DNA from: Herpetosiphon giganteus
Lineage (GTDB): Bacteria; Chloroflexota; Chloroflexia; Chloroflexales; Herpetosiphonaceae
Assembly (NCBI RefSeq): GCF_016907925.1
Contig: NZ_JAFBCZ010000033.1
Location: 1 to 64,000, forward strand
Length of the DNA stretch: 64,000 nt
Reading direction: 5' to 3'
Shown here: one piece after another, positions 52,473 to 61,295 of the stretch
Layout: each line of letters opens with the position of its first letter
How positions within the stretch are numbered: the stretch's first letter is position 1
Program-made: the position numbers and the translations under genes
The notes under the pieces: model-generated
What the model saw: only the letters and a program-made list of their open reading frames with translations
What the model was told of the DNA's origin: nothing
The model's database searches: none

Positions 52473-53636
52473 TTATTCCAGAACCAGCCGAATGGCTTCG
52501 CCGAAGGGAAATGCTTCGCTATCAAGGCCGCCAGCAACCACCACCCACAATAAAGGATAATCGGGGGGCATCTGCGGAAAGCTGCCATAGCCATCAGTCA
52601 GATAGACGGCAACTACTGGCATATGGGGGCGAATTAAGCCCTCAAGTGCTTGAAAGAAGGGTCGGAAATCGGTGCCGCCACCACCGATTGGCTCAGGAAT
52701 CGGGCTATGGGCGGTTAGTTGAAATGGCCCATGAGCCTCGGCATCAACATAAAAAAGATCACAGTTGATATGCGGATACGAGCGCAAAATCCCCTGCACC
52801 TCATCCATAAATAAGTGTAAATGGCGCTCATCGATTGAGCCGCTGGTATCCACCGCCACAAAGACTTGGAGACTCTCGCCAGCTAAGGCATCTAAGTAGA
52901 GACCCCGACTAATAAAACGCCGATCAAAGCCCACAAAATCGGTAGGGGTTTGGACTAAATAGCGCCATAAATAGGTACGCCAATCGAGTTTCTCTGGGTC
53001 GGTGCTGCTCAACTCACGGCGCATGCTGCTTGGCAAACTACCTTGAGCCACCATGAGCGCAATCAGATCAGCTTGGTGGCGAGCATTTCGCCAGTGAGCT
53101 TCAAGCACTGCATTGCGTTTTGTACCGCGGGTTTCCTGTTCAAAACCGCCTTGGCCACTCAGCCCTGAGCGATCAGCCTCGGTTGCTTCGAGCAAATCGA
53201 GCGAGTCGGTCAGGGGGTAGCGGCTGGGGTCGCGCACTAGTAATTCGTAGACTTCTTCGACACTTAATGCTTCAAGTTCAGGGTCGCGCAGTGTCATAGG
53301 GTCGCAGCCAATACCCTCAATTGTGCTGACAATGCCATTCAGCACAATATCGCAGGCAGTGTTCCAAATGCGTGGGTTGCGACTGCCACGGCGTGGAATG
53401 TGCAACAGCGCTGCATGCAACACCTGATGCAAGATCAAGCGATCTTGATCTTGCTGGCGCAGGGTGGCGAAATAGTCTGGGTTGACGTATACCCGTTCGC
53501 CATCGGTTGCTGTCTGATTCACATTGGTTGCAGCCACCACTGGCGCAAACAACACCAGCGTTGCAAAGTAGGCCGAACGGGTGCGCAGCCGCAGCACCGA
53601 CGCACTAATCATGCTGTCAAGTTGGCTGGCACTCAT
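52473..53636 (-). CDS. VWA-like / DUF2201-type protein partner of MoxR
   Basis: A 387-residue protein. The N-terminal 200 residues resemble the putative metallopeptidase half of the DUF2201 family, but the zinc motif reads HQVLH (near residue 70) where H-E-x-x-H is expected, so catalysis is doubtful. The C-terminal 140 residues form a VWA-like domain with an intact MIDAS start VAVDTSGSI near 255 and YLTDGYG near 345. The start at 53636 overlaps the MoxR stop by four bases (ATGA) with AAAGGA upstream; an in-frame ATG at 53768 lies within the MoxR gene and is rejected. MoxR-VWA pairs act as protein-remodelling machines. This is the last gene of a three-gene set. Confidence 0.8.
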   Translation of the reverse strand: MSASQLDSMISASVLRLRTRSAYFATLVLFAPVVAATNVNQTATDGERVYVNPDYFATLRQQDQDRLILHQVLHAALLHIPRRGSRNPRIWNTACDIVLNGIVSTIEGIGCDPMTLRDPELEALSVEEVYELLVRDPSRYPLTDSLDLLEATEADRSGLSGQGGFEQETRGTKRNAVLEAHWRNARHQADLIALMVAQGSLPSSMRRELSSTDPEKLDWRTYLWRYLVQTPTDFVGFDRRFISRGLYLDALAGESLQVFVAVDTSGSIDERHLHLFMDEVQGILRSYPHINCDLFYVDAEAHGPFQLTAHSPIPEPIGGGGTDFRPFFQALEGLIRPHMPVVAVYLTDGYGSFPQMPPDYPLLWVVVAGGLDSEAFPFGEAIRLVLE

Positions 53637-54631
53637 GCCAACATCCTTTGATATTGCTGGAAGAAGGCTTGTAATTGTGCATCGCCTTGAACATAGGCAG
53701 CAAAGGCTCCAATTTGGCCCTTGAGCCGTAATTGACGCATAATATCGGCAATAAAGACCTGTACCCATTCAGTTGGGGCTTGAGCAGCCATCCAACAAAA
53801 GGCTTGATAGGCGCTATCGGCGGTTGAAGCCCGTAAGGTCAAGCCGATTGTATTGGCATAGCGTGCGCCTGGCTCGCTTGGAAAGGCAAGGCTTGAGCCT
53901 TCACCACTGAGAATCGCATCAAAATCAGGTAGCGTTTGATAGAGTTCAGTATAGGAGTAAAATTCAGCCGCTGCATCAATGCCCACCACTGGAGCAAGAT
54001 CAAGCTCGGCTTGGTAAAGTTGACTTGCCATAACCCACGAGCGTGGTGATGGCCAAGCTGGATGCTGTGGATTAAGTTTGTGCAACAGGGTTGGCCGGAA
54101 TGAGAGAAAGGCAATTACCTGCTCGGCAACATTGGCATTTAGGGCATAGGCTTTGAAACTATCAAAATCAGGTGCGACTTCGAGGTGAACAAAGCGATTT
54201 GCCAAGGGTGCTGGCATATCGAATACCGAGGCGCGATCCTCTTTGCGATTGCCTGCCGCCCAGACAAACCAGCCCTCAGGCAGGGTGTACGAGCCAACCC
54301 GCCGATCAAGAATCAATTGTTGGGCAACCCCTTGCATGGCAGGTGGTGCCATGTTTAATTCATCAAGAAACAAGATGCCTTGCCCAGTTTGGGGCAGGAA
54401 TTCTGGTGGGAACCAGCGGGCAATGCCGTTATCGGGCACTGGTAAGCCTCGCAGATCGGTTGGTGCAAGCTGCGATAAGCGCACATCAATAAACTCAATG
54501 CCACTATGCTGGGCAATTTGCGCCACGATACTCGATTTACCAATCCCTGGCGGCCCCCAAATCATGGTGCTGAGATAAATCTTTTTTTGCACCAGGGTAT
54601 CGAGGTAGTGTTGTAATTCTAACGGATTCAT
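53633..54631 (-). CDS. MoxR-family AAA+ ATPase
   Basis: A 332-residue ATPase: Walker A GPPGIGKSS at residues 26-34, Walker B ILFLDELNMAP near 88, sensor 1 VWAAGNRKED near 130, and the arginine-finger region PLANRFVHLE near 150. The helical lid follows, ending in a long C-terminal helix. It should form hexamers and work with the VWA-like protein encoded next (ATGA overlap) and with the repeat protein encoded before it (also ATGA overlap), so the three subunits are made in series. Its sequence is of the MoxR type proper, distinct from the chelatase-I-type ATPase at 12673-13644. Confidence 0.88.
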   Translation of the reverse strand: MNPLELQHYLDTLVQKKIYLSTMIWGPPGIGKSSIVAQIAQHSGIEFIDVRLSQLAPTDLRGLPVPDNGIARWFPPEFLPQTGQGILFLDELNMAPPAMQGVAQQLILDRRVGSYTLPEGWFVWAAGNRKEDRASVFDMPAPLANRFVHLEVAPDFDSFKAYALNANVAEQVIAFLSFRPTLLHKLNPQHPAWPSPRSWVMASQLYQAELDLAPVVGIDAAAEFYSYTELYQTLPDFDAILSGEGSSLAFPSEPGARYANTIGLTLRASTADSAYQAFCWMAAQAPTEWVQVFIADIMRQLRLKGQIGAFAAYVQGDAQLQAFFQQYQRMLA

Positions 54632-56013
54632 GCCTGCTCCTTCAATCGTTGCTCAAGGGCAGCTTGGGCTGCACGGCGGACAAAACAATTACTATCGGTG
54701 GTTAGTAAACTGACAATTTCTACCGGAACTGCCGGATTGAGCGCCAACCCATAGCGGGCATACCAATACGGTGAGCGTACCCCTTTGCTCAAATGTTGCG
54801 GATCGGTGTATTGATTGGCCATGGCGATAAAGTGAAATAGTGGATGCGCCGAATAGAGCGCAGCGGTTAATGCCCGATCAAGCAATTGTTGGCGGGCGCT
54901 AACCGATGTTTGAGGATTGCGCACAACTTCATTGCGAACCTGAATCGATTCATCGGTGGCCAACCGTACTAAAATATCGGGGGTCACATTGGGATGACGG
55001 GCAATTGCTTTGCGCATCCGTAACGCCGACCAGCTATAATCGCGAGCCATTGTCGCCAACAACTCAGCCGGAACATTTGGGTTTAGTGCAAGGGCATTGC
55101 GCACCGGCTGCACGTCGTCAAGCTCTAAACGGGGCAATACATCAAGCGGTGTATTAATATTGAAGGCGACACGAGCACGCACACTTGGATCATCATCATC
55201 AGCCAGCAATCTGAGGAGTTCAGGGTCGCTTGATTCAGCGGCAAGCTTGCGTTGTTCACGATCTGCCGTGGCAATGCTAGCGAGATCAAAGCTCTGATTG
55301 TTGACCGTATAGCTCATCGCCGCAAAAACTTCTTCTTCCAAGACCGTTACCGTTTGCACCAAGGCTTGTTGAATATGTTCTTCGTTTGATTCGCGAATGC
55401 GTTGCTCAAGCCATGGTGGCAGCGTCTGCAGCGCTAGGTGCTCAATCAAAAACTCTTGGCCATCGACTGGTGGCAGCGGGATATGCGCCAAAAGTGCTTC
55501 GGCCTGCTGTTGCCAATCAGCGCCAGCCTCACCATAAATATTAATATGATAGGCAATCGCCTGGGCAACATTTGGCGAAGCATAGCCACGAATCGTATTT
55601 AGCAGATTAGCAGGGATCGATGCATGGCGCAGAAACACTAATAAGCGTAACTCATCCATCTGCCGAAATAAATCGGGATGCTCAAGCAACAATAGCAGCA
55701 GCGCCGGATTGTTGAGAAAGGCTTCGGGAAAGTCGGCGGCGAAATGCAAGAGCGTTTTTTGCGGCGTATTGGGATTCGCCACCAATGCTGCAACGATTGG
55801 TGAGCGCGAATTACGCTCTAAAACGACTGATAATGGCCCTTGGCGACCAACAAACCGCAGGAAGTCGGTTCCTGAAGCAGGGCGCTCAAAGTCAGGGTCA
55901 GAAACCAGATCGAGATAGTTCGCAATCCGGACAAGTTCCTCTGGCTGCGTTTTAGGATCACACGCAGCTTGTAACAGTGCTTGTTCATCAAGCGATAATT
56001 CATAATTCGTCAC
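54628..56013 (-). CDS. Leucine-rich-repeat-variant (LRV) protein
   Basis: A 461-residue helical repeat protein. LRV-type units with the pattern NPNxPxxxLxxLA occur several times: VANPNTPQKTLLHFA, SSDPELLRLLADD, ALNPNVPAELLATMA, ARHPNVTPDILVRLA, VRNPQTSVSARQQLL and ALNPAVPVEIVSLL. LRV and HEAT-like solenoids bind proteins or nucleic acids. The start is GTG at 56013 with GAGGG six bases upstream. As first gene of a coupled set with a MoxR ATPase and a VWA protein it may deliver the substrate to the ATPase. No Cys cluster of the iron-sulphur type known from some LRV proteins is visible. Confidence 0.75.
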   Translation of the reverse strand: MTNYELSLDEQALLQAACDPKTQPEELVRIANYLDLVSDPDFERPASGTDFLRFVGRQGPLSVVLERNSRSPIVAALVANPNTPQKTLLHFAADFPEAFLNNPALLLLLLEHPDLFRQMDELRLLVFLRHASIPANLLNTIRGYASPNVAQAIAYHINIYGEAGADWQQQAEALLAHIPLPPVDGQEFLIEHLALQTLPPWLEQRIRESNEEHIQQALVQTVTVLEEEVFAAMSYTVNNQSFDLASIATADREQRKLAAESSDPELLRLLADDDDPSVRARVAFNINTPLDVLPRLELDDVQPVRNALALNPNVPAELLATMARDYSWSALRMRKAIARHPNVTPDILVRLATDESIQVRNEVVRNPQTSVSARQQLLDRALTAALYSAHPLFHFIAMANQYTDPQHLSKGVRSPYWYARYGLALNPAVPVEIVSLLTTDSNCFVRRAAQAALEQRLKEQA

Positions 56014-56134
56014 AGGAGACCCTCACTCACTACCATAAAGCGAATTGCTTTAGCCGAACATTCTAAAGTTGTTCGGGTATGTTTAGCTGCCAACCTAGCT
56101 TCGCAGCCTAGGCTAACAAACGTGGTTTGGCTGG

Positions 56135-56899
56135 TTACTCTAATTGATTGAATGTGGTTAAGAGATTAAGTTCCTCATTGATGATTTGGAGCAGCAGATC
56201 AGGTTGGTTGCGCACAAAAAAATGATCGCCTGGAACCTGACGCAGATTAAAGCGCTTGCTTGTCTGTTGTCGCCAAGGGCTCAAATGTGCCATCGTCATG
56301 GTTGGGTCATCGATACCACCAATAACGGTTAGTGGGCAATCTAATGCTGGCTGATCAGCATAGGCATAGGTTTCAACCATCTGAATATCGGCATGCATAA
56401 TTGGCACAAACAGGTTCATCAACTCAGGCTCTCGTGCCACTTCGGGCGGAATTCCTTGATAATGTTGAATCATATGTTCGGTGAATGCCTGCTTGCTTAA
56501 GTGGGCTATGCGAGGGCTAGTATCGAGTAGTTGCGGGGCACGGCGGGCTGAGAGCCATAACCACGAAGGCTGAGCCACTTGCAGGCGGCGCAATTCGCGG
56601 GCCAATTCAAAACTAATCATTGCCCCTAAACTATGCCCAAAAAACGCAAATGGCTGATTAAGCTCAGGCGCGAGCACTTGGCCAAGATCGTTGACTAAGC
56701 TCATCAAATCGGTATAAAGTGGTTCGCGCAGGCGACTTTCGCGACCAGGCAATTGAACCGCGACAACCTCAACCCAATCTGGCAGCTTTAAAGGCCAAGT
56801 TCGAAAGAGCGAAGCAGCCCCGCCTGCAAAAGCGAAACAAAAGAGTTTTAGTTGCGGGTTCTGGCGAGCAGCCCGATATGGAAACCAAGGATTTGTCAT
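56135..56899 (-). CDS. Type II thioesterase of a PKS/NRPS cluster
   Basis: A 254-residue alpha/beta hydrolase of the GrsT/RifR kind. FCFAFAGGAASLFRTW gives the oxyanion part at the N-terminus; the nucleophile elbow is FGHSLGA near residue 95; the acid is in GGIDDPT near 200 and the His in PGDHFFVRN near 228. Such proofreading enzymes remove wrong acyl groups from carrier domains. The neighbouring polyketide genes are on the same strand, 35 bases upstream, so it ends the biosynthetic operon. GAGG lies 11 bases before the ATG. Full family length. Confidence 0.9.
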   Translation of the reverse strand: MTNPWFPYRAARQNPQLKLFCFAFAGGAASLFRTWPLKLPDWVEVVAVQLPGRESRLREPLYTDLMSLVNDLGQVLAPELNQPFAFFGHSLGAMISFELARELRRLQVAQPSWLWLSARRAPQLLDTSPRIAHLSKQAFTEHMIQHYQGIPPEVAREPELMNLFVPIMHADIQMVETYAYADQPALDCPLTVIGGIDDPTMTMAHLSPWRQQTSKRFNLRQVPGDHFFVRNQPDLLLQIINEELNLLTTFNQLE

Positions 56900-56934
56900 C
56901 GCGAGTTCAACCTCTGTTTGTTGATGTTGATGAA

Positions 56935-59280
56935 TTAGATTGAAATTGATTTACTAACACTGCCCAAATCCTGCTTCCATGTGCCACGTAGGCCCAACAG
57001 TGAGGCTCCGACCACAATTCCAAAACAAAGTGTTACGAGGATACCATAGGATATTGGCAATAGCGAGGGCGAAAATTGCTGATAATCATTGGTATATACA
57101 CCAAAGAGTGATGCAAGATATTGTTTGCCCCCAAATGACCCAATGATCAACCCTAAACTTGTGGTTATCAGCAATTCTAAAATAATGATGCTGGTAATTT
57201 CTTTGCGCTGAGTGCCAAGTGACCGCATAATTGCCAACTCTTCTTGCCGTTCACGCAGATTGATGGTTACGGTATTAAAGAGCACTGCCAGCACCAGCGT
57301 TCCCCCAGACATCAGGTAAATGTAGGATAAATTCAGGGTCAGCGCAAAAAACGAGCGCAGATCGGTGTTGATTACCGCGACTGGCTCGATGCCTGCAACG
57401 CCCGGCAGTTGTTTCAATGCAGTTTGCGTCTGATTAATATTACTAGAGTTGATAAAGAGGGCATTCGCCAGATCGCTGCCGGCGATTGCCTGGGCCAGTT
57501 TGCTGCGTTCAACAATCATGGTTTGGCCCATGAGCGATTTATAAACGCCACCGATTGTCACATTTAAGTGTTTGTCTTGGAGTTCAAGCGTTACTTGATC
57601 GCCCGGTTTGAGCTTCCAGGCAGTTGCCATCACCTGTGAGATCCACGCCTGATCGGGGTTGCTGAACAGGTTACTCCCATCGATAATCGTATGCTTATAC
57701 CAAGCATAATCGGGATCAATGCCGGTAACAACCACATCGCTGGTTTTATCTGCGCCAACTAGTTGCATTGGGATGCGTAAAACGAGGCCAACTTGGCTGG
57801 TTGCTGGCACGCTGCTGCTTAGGCTCCGCAGTTGCTCGGCAGGCATTGGCTGGGCAAACTGAGCACTGAGATCATATTGAGGAGTATTGACATAGGTATC
57901 AACGTTATCATTGATTGTAACGCCCATGCCTAAAGCTAAGAGCATAATTACGCTGCCCAAACCTACCCCAACAATGGTTGCCAAACTGCGTAATGGCACC
58001 CTGATGATATTGCGCAAGGCTTGGCGAATTGATAGCGGAAACATCTTGCCAAGCGCTAGCAACCCTGAGACGCGAACTGTTTTCGGCACAGCAGGCCGCA
58101 AAGCGATGCCAGGCTCGATGCTAGCGGCTCGCCAAGCAGCCCACGCTCCGGCTAGTGTGGCAATGCCTGCGGCGATCCCCATCCCCACGGCAATAACTCC
58201 CCACTTTGGCGAATTTAAGAATGGTGGAAAGCTACCTTGGAGAATCATTTTGATATAAAATAGGCCAATGCCATAGGACATTCCATAGCCAACAATTGCT
58301 CCAACAATTGCCCCGCTAACACCCAACAAGGCACCATACTTAAGATAATGTAAGCCTACCCGAATTCGCGATAGCCCCAACGCTCGCATCGTGCCAATTT
58401 GGCGTTGTTCGGCCTCAACAATCCGCGCCAATAAGATGGCTGTGGCTAGGGCTGAAACCAACTCGAAAAGCAGAGCAAATTGAATTGAGGCTTTACTATT
58501 GGCCTTCGATTGGGTATCCCACCATGCAGCACTGGGCGTTTCTAAGCGATCTTGAATTAAGGCTAAACCACCAACAATCGCTTGGATTTGTGAGCGAACT
58601 GCGTCGGTCGTAATCCCATCGTTGAGGGTTAGTACAATACTATTGATTTGACCAGCAGGGATGCCACTCTGAGCAATCAGATCATCGTAGCGCATATAGC
58701 CAAAGCCAATTAATGATGGCAATGGTAGCGGTTGAGCGCGATCTTTAGCTCCAATTAAATATTCATTACTGTAAACTAATCCAGCCACTTTAAGCTTAAT
58801 TGGCTGTGCTCCGGGGAAGCTTACGCTAATCGTATCACCTGGGGCAATTTTATTAATCGTGGCAAAGGCTTCAAGCAGCAACACTTCATCGGCAGCTTGA
58901 ATTTCGCGGCCTTGATGAATCCGCAGGCTGTTAACCGGGGCATTACTTGCTTGGGAAAGGCTATGCAAGCGTAATTCGAGTTGTTGATCGTTAAGTTGTA
59001 AACTTGTATCAACAATGAGTCGCCCATCAACCTGCTTTACCCCAGCAACCGCCGCAACTTGATCAGCAATCTGGCGATCAGTTAATCCACCTAGGCTAAT
59101 ACTGGTATCCATAAAATTATGGTTGCGGTAGCTGGCGTTCATGGTTTCGTCGCCCGATAGCACCGCTGCATAATTTCCTTCGTAGAAGGCGACACCAATG
59201 ATAATCGTCAGCCATACAGCCAAAAAGATCCCACGATGAGCACGGAGATCCGCCAGAATTTTGCGGTTGAGACTTCGCAT
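56935..59280 (-). CDS. FtsX-type ABC transporter permease
   Basis: A 781-residue permease with the double FtsX/MacB-like arrangement: an N-terminal membrane helix (IFLAVWLTIIIGVAFYEG), a large extracytoplasmic domain, three helices near 265-390 (FALLFELVSALATAILLA; GALLGVSGAIVGAIVG), a further helix near 440, a second extracytoplasmic domain and three final helices near 650-770. With the ATPase encoded directly upstream (overlapping or adjoining by a few bases) it would export a hydrophobic compound or lipid. ATG at 59280 with GGAG upstream is preferred over GTG at 59289. In this setting it probably exports or gives self-resistance to the polyketide product. Confidence 0.88.
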   Translation of the reverse strand: MRSLNRKILADLRAHRGIFLAVWLTIIIGVAFYEGNYAAVLSGDETMNASYRNHNFMDTSISLGGLTDRQIADQVAAVAGVKQVDGRLIVDTSLQLNDQQLELRLHSLSQASNAPVNSLRIHQGREIQAADEVLLLEAFATINKIAPGDTISVSFPGAQPIKLKVAGLVYSNEYLIGAKDRAQPLPLPSLIGFGYMRYDDLIAQSGIPAGQINSIVLTLNDGITTDAVRSQIQAIVGGLALIQDRLETPSAAWWDTQSKANSKASIQFALLFELVSALATAILLARIVEAEQRQIGTMRALGLSRIRVGLHYLKYGALLGVSGAIVGAIVGYGMSYGIGLFYIKMILQGSFPPFLNSPKWGVIAVGMGIAAGIATLAGAWAAWRAASIEPGIALRPAVPKTVRVSGLLALGKMFPLSIRQALRNIIRVPLRSLATIVGVGLGSVIMLLALGMGVTINDNVDTYVNTPQYDLSAQFAQPMPAEQLRSLSSSVPATSQVGLVLRIPMQLVGADKTSDVVVTGIDPDYAWYKHTIIDGSNLFSNPDQAWISQVMATAWKLKPGDQVTLELQDKHLNVTIGGVYKSLMGQTMIVERSKLAQAIAGSDLANALFINSSNINQTQTALKQLPGVAGIEPVAVINTDLRSFFALTLNLSYIYLMSGGTLVLAVLFNTVTINLRERQEELAIMRSLGTQRKEITSIIILELLITTSLGLIIGSFGGKQYLASLFGVYTNDYQQFSPSLLPISYGILVTLCFGIVVGASLLGLRGTWKQDLGSVSKSISI

Positions 59281-59282
59281 GA

Positions 59283-59987
59283 TCACCACTCCAATTCTTC
59301 AACCAGTTTCGGGGTTGGGTTGATCACCGAGTTGTGAACTTGACCGTCGCCCACGTGAATCACCCGATCGGCCATGCCAGCGATGGTTGCATTATGGGTA
59401 ACAATAATACAGGTTTGGCCAGTGCTGGTATTGAAATCGCGCATGGTTTTAAGCACATCGATGCCAGTTTTATAGTCAAGGCTACCGGTTGGCTCATCGG
59501 CCAAAATTAACTTAGGATTTTTCACTAATGCACGCGCAATTGCCACCCGTTGTTGCTGCCCGCCCGAAAGTTGGCCTGGGTAATGGTTGAGTCGGCTACC
59601 AAGCCCAACCGCCTCAAGCATTTCAACCGGCTTGCGAGCTTGTTTGCCCACCAATTCGGCGGCAAAATTAACATTTTCAAGCGCTGAAAGCGTGGGAAAG
59701 AGGTTGAAAAATTGGAAAATTAAGCCCACATTGGTGCGGCGATAGTCGGATAACTTGGTTTCGCCCAGTGCGGCAATATCCTGCCCATCGACCAAAATCT
59801 TGCCAGTATCAGGTTTTTCTAGGCCGCCAAGCAAATTAAGCAGGGTTGTTTTACCTGAGCCACTTGGCCCCAAAATGACCACAAATTCGCCTTGTTCTAT
59901 CGTTAGATTGATGCCCTTTGCAGCGCGAACAGTTTCGCCGCCCAGGGTATACGCTTTTTCAACAGCTTGCAATTCGATCAATGCCAT
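59283..59987 (-). CDS. ABC transporter ATP-binding protein, LolD/MacB type
   Basis: A 234-residue ATPase with all motifs: Walker [10 protein letters not shown] near residue 37, Q-loop in IFQFFNLF near 88, signature LSGGQQQR near 140, Walker [13 protein letters not shown] near 160 and the switch His in IIVTHNATI near 195. Length and GSLD are typical of the MacB/LolD group that energises FtsX-type permeases. The stop lies within a few bases of the permease start, so the two are co-translated. GAGGAG eight bases before ATG supports the start. Confidence 0.93.
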   Translation of the reverse strand: MALIELQAVEKAYTLGGETVRAAKGINLTIEQGEFVVILGPSGSGKTTLLNLLGGLEKPDTGKILVDGQDIAALGETKLSDYRRTNVGLIFQFFNLFPTLSALENVNFAAELVGKQARKPVEMLEAVGLGSRLNHYPGQLSGGQQQRVAIARALVKNPKLILADEPTGSLDYKTGIDVLKTMRDFNTSTGQTCIIVTHNATIAGMADRVIHVGDGQVHNSVINPTPKLVEELEW

Positions 59988-60001
59988 TGTTGCTCCTCAT
60001 C

Positions 60002-61294
60002 CTATGCTAAATCAGCGGGTTTTGCTAAAAAACCACTTTGAAAGAAATACTTAAAATAGCTTGCAACTAACGTTTTATCCATTGCTGGACAGACAATTGC
60101 TGTGCCAAGTAATGCACTTGCGGTATTGCTGGAGTCAACTTCTTGCTCCATGAGCCGAAAGGGTACAATTTCAGCAGGCGTTTTCGCACCTTCAAAAAAG
60201 GCTAATAATGGATAAAATGCATGCTCTGGTTGGGTGCTCACCCTGCTGTGAAGTCGTTGCAGCCACGCATCAAAGGCTAATGGCGTTAGCTGAAACCCAC
60301 ACTCAAGCGCATATTCAAACAGCAGCCGATTATCTTGTGGGTTGGGATTGGTAAGGTGAAATACCTGATTAACAGTTGTTGCTTTTTGACTAATAGCGAC
60401 GATTGCCGCAGCAACATAGTTCGCAGGAGCAAGCCCCATCCCATGTGCAGATAGCCCTTGGGGAAACGCCCCAAGCTCAATACAACCTTTGAGCATTCGG
60501 CCAAGGAAATCGTCAAGATTTGCAACACCTGTCCGGCTATCGCCGCCAATTAAGCCAGGCCGATAGATGGCTATCGGCACGCCGCGGGTTGCTGCCAGTT
60601 GTAAAATTCGCTCAGCCACCCATTTGGTCTGAGGATAGCCAAGCGCCAAAACTTCGCTGCCAGTAATCACCAGATCCTCGTTTAGCCGTGGAGTTTGTGC
60701 TTGGCTTGAAAATTGGGCGACAATGCTTGAAACATATTGGATTGGCTTGAGTTTGGTGGTACAGGCCAACGCGATGATGCTGCGAACCCCAGCGACATTG
60801 GTCGGGTACAGTGCAGCATAAGCATGGCTCCAATTAACATTCGCCCCATTGTGATAGATTAGCTCAACCTGCTCGGCCAGCCGATTCCATTCGTCGGGAG
60901 TAAGCCCTAACTGTGGTTTGGCGAGATCACCGATAACCACCTCGATACGGCTCCAATCAATTTCTGCTTCGGGCAGGTAGTATTGAATATTTTGGGCAAG
61001 GCGGTTTTTAGCGGCCTGATGGTCGCTGGCTCGAACCAAACAAATAAGCTTGGCAGTTGTTTGTTGCAATAGGCTTATCAGCAAATGGCTGCCTAAAAAA
61101 CCAGTTGCCCCCGTCAATAACACCGTCGCTGGATGTTCAGGGTAGATCCATGGCTGAGTTGGTGGGCAAATTGCTGGATCTAGATTAACTTCTGCGGCGA
61201 GATCAAACAATTCAAGTGCCTGCCCTAAGCGCTCGCGTAGCAACTTGGTTAGCAGCACACGCTTTTCAGCTAGGTGCATAAATGAGTTAGGCAT
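60002..61294 (-). CDS. Thioester reductase (NAD(P)H-dependent), stand-alone
   Basis: A 430-residue protein of the R-domain kind known from the ends of NRPS/PKS and from carboxylic acid reductases. Rossmann motif LLTGATGFLGSHLL near residue 58, the catalytic Tyr-Lys pair in GYPQTKWVAER near 230, and IYRPGLIGG near 255, the usual order in NAD_binding_4 proteins. The N-terminal 45 residues may be a docking helix. It would release the chain from the ACP of the upstream PKS module as an aldehyde or alcohol. The stop of the PKS gene and this ATG are one base apart (TAATATG), so coupling is likely. A fused R domain is more usual; here it is separate. Confidence 0.85.
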   Translation of the reverse strand: MPNSFMHLAEKRVLLTKLLRERLGQALELFDLAAEVNLDPAICPPTQPWIYPEHPATVLLTGATGFLGSHLLISLLQQTTAKLICLVRASDHQAAKNRLAQNIQYYLPEAEIDWSRIEVVIGDLAKPQLGLTPDEWNRLAEQVELIYHNGANVNWSHAYAALYPTNVAGVRSIIALACTTKLKPIQYVSSIVAQFSSQAQTPRLNEDLVITGSEVLALGYPQTKWVAERILQLAATRGVPIAIYRPGLIGGDSRTGVANLDDFLGRMLKGCIELGAFPQGLSAHGMGLAPANYVAAAIVAISQKATTVNQVFHLTNPNPQDNRLLFEYALECGFQLTPLAFDAWLQRLHSRVSTQPEHAFYPLLAFFEGAKTPAEIVPFRLMEQEVDSSNTASALLGTAIVCPAMDKTLVASYFKYFFQSGFLAKPADLA

Positions 61295-61295
61295 A

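Noticed and set aside
53636-53768. N-terminal extension of the VWA-like protein from 53768
   Set aside because: The extension overlaps the MoxR gene by 130 bases and reads as out-of-frame MoxR sequence; ATGA coupling at 53636 is typical.
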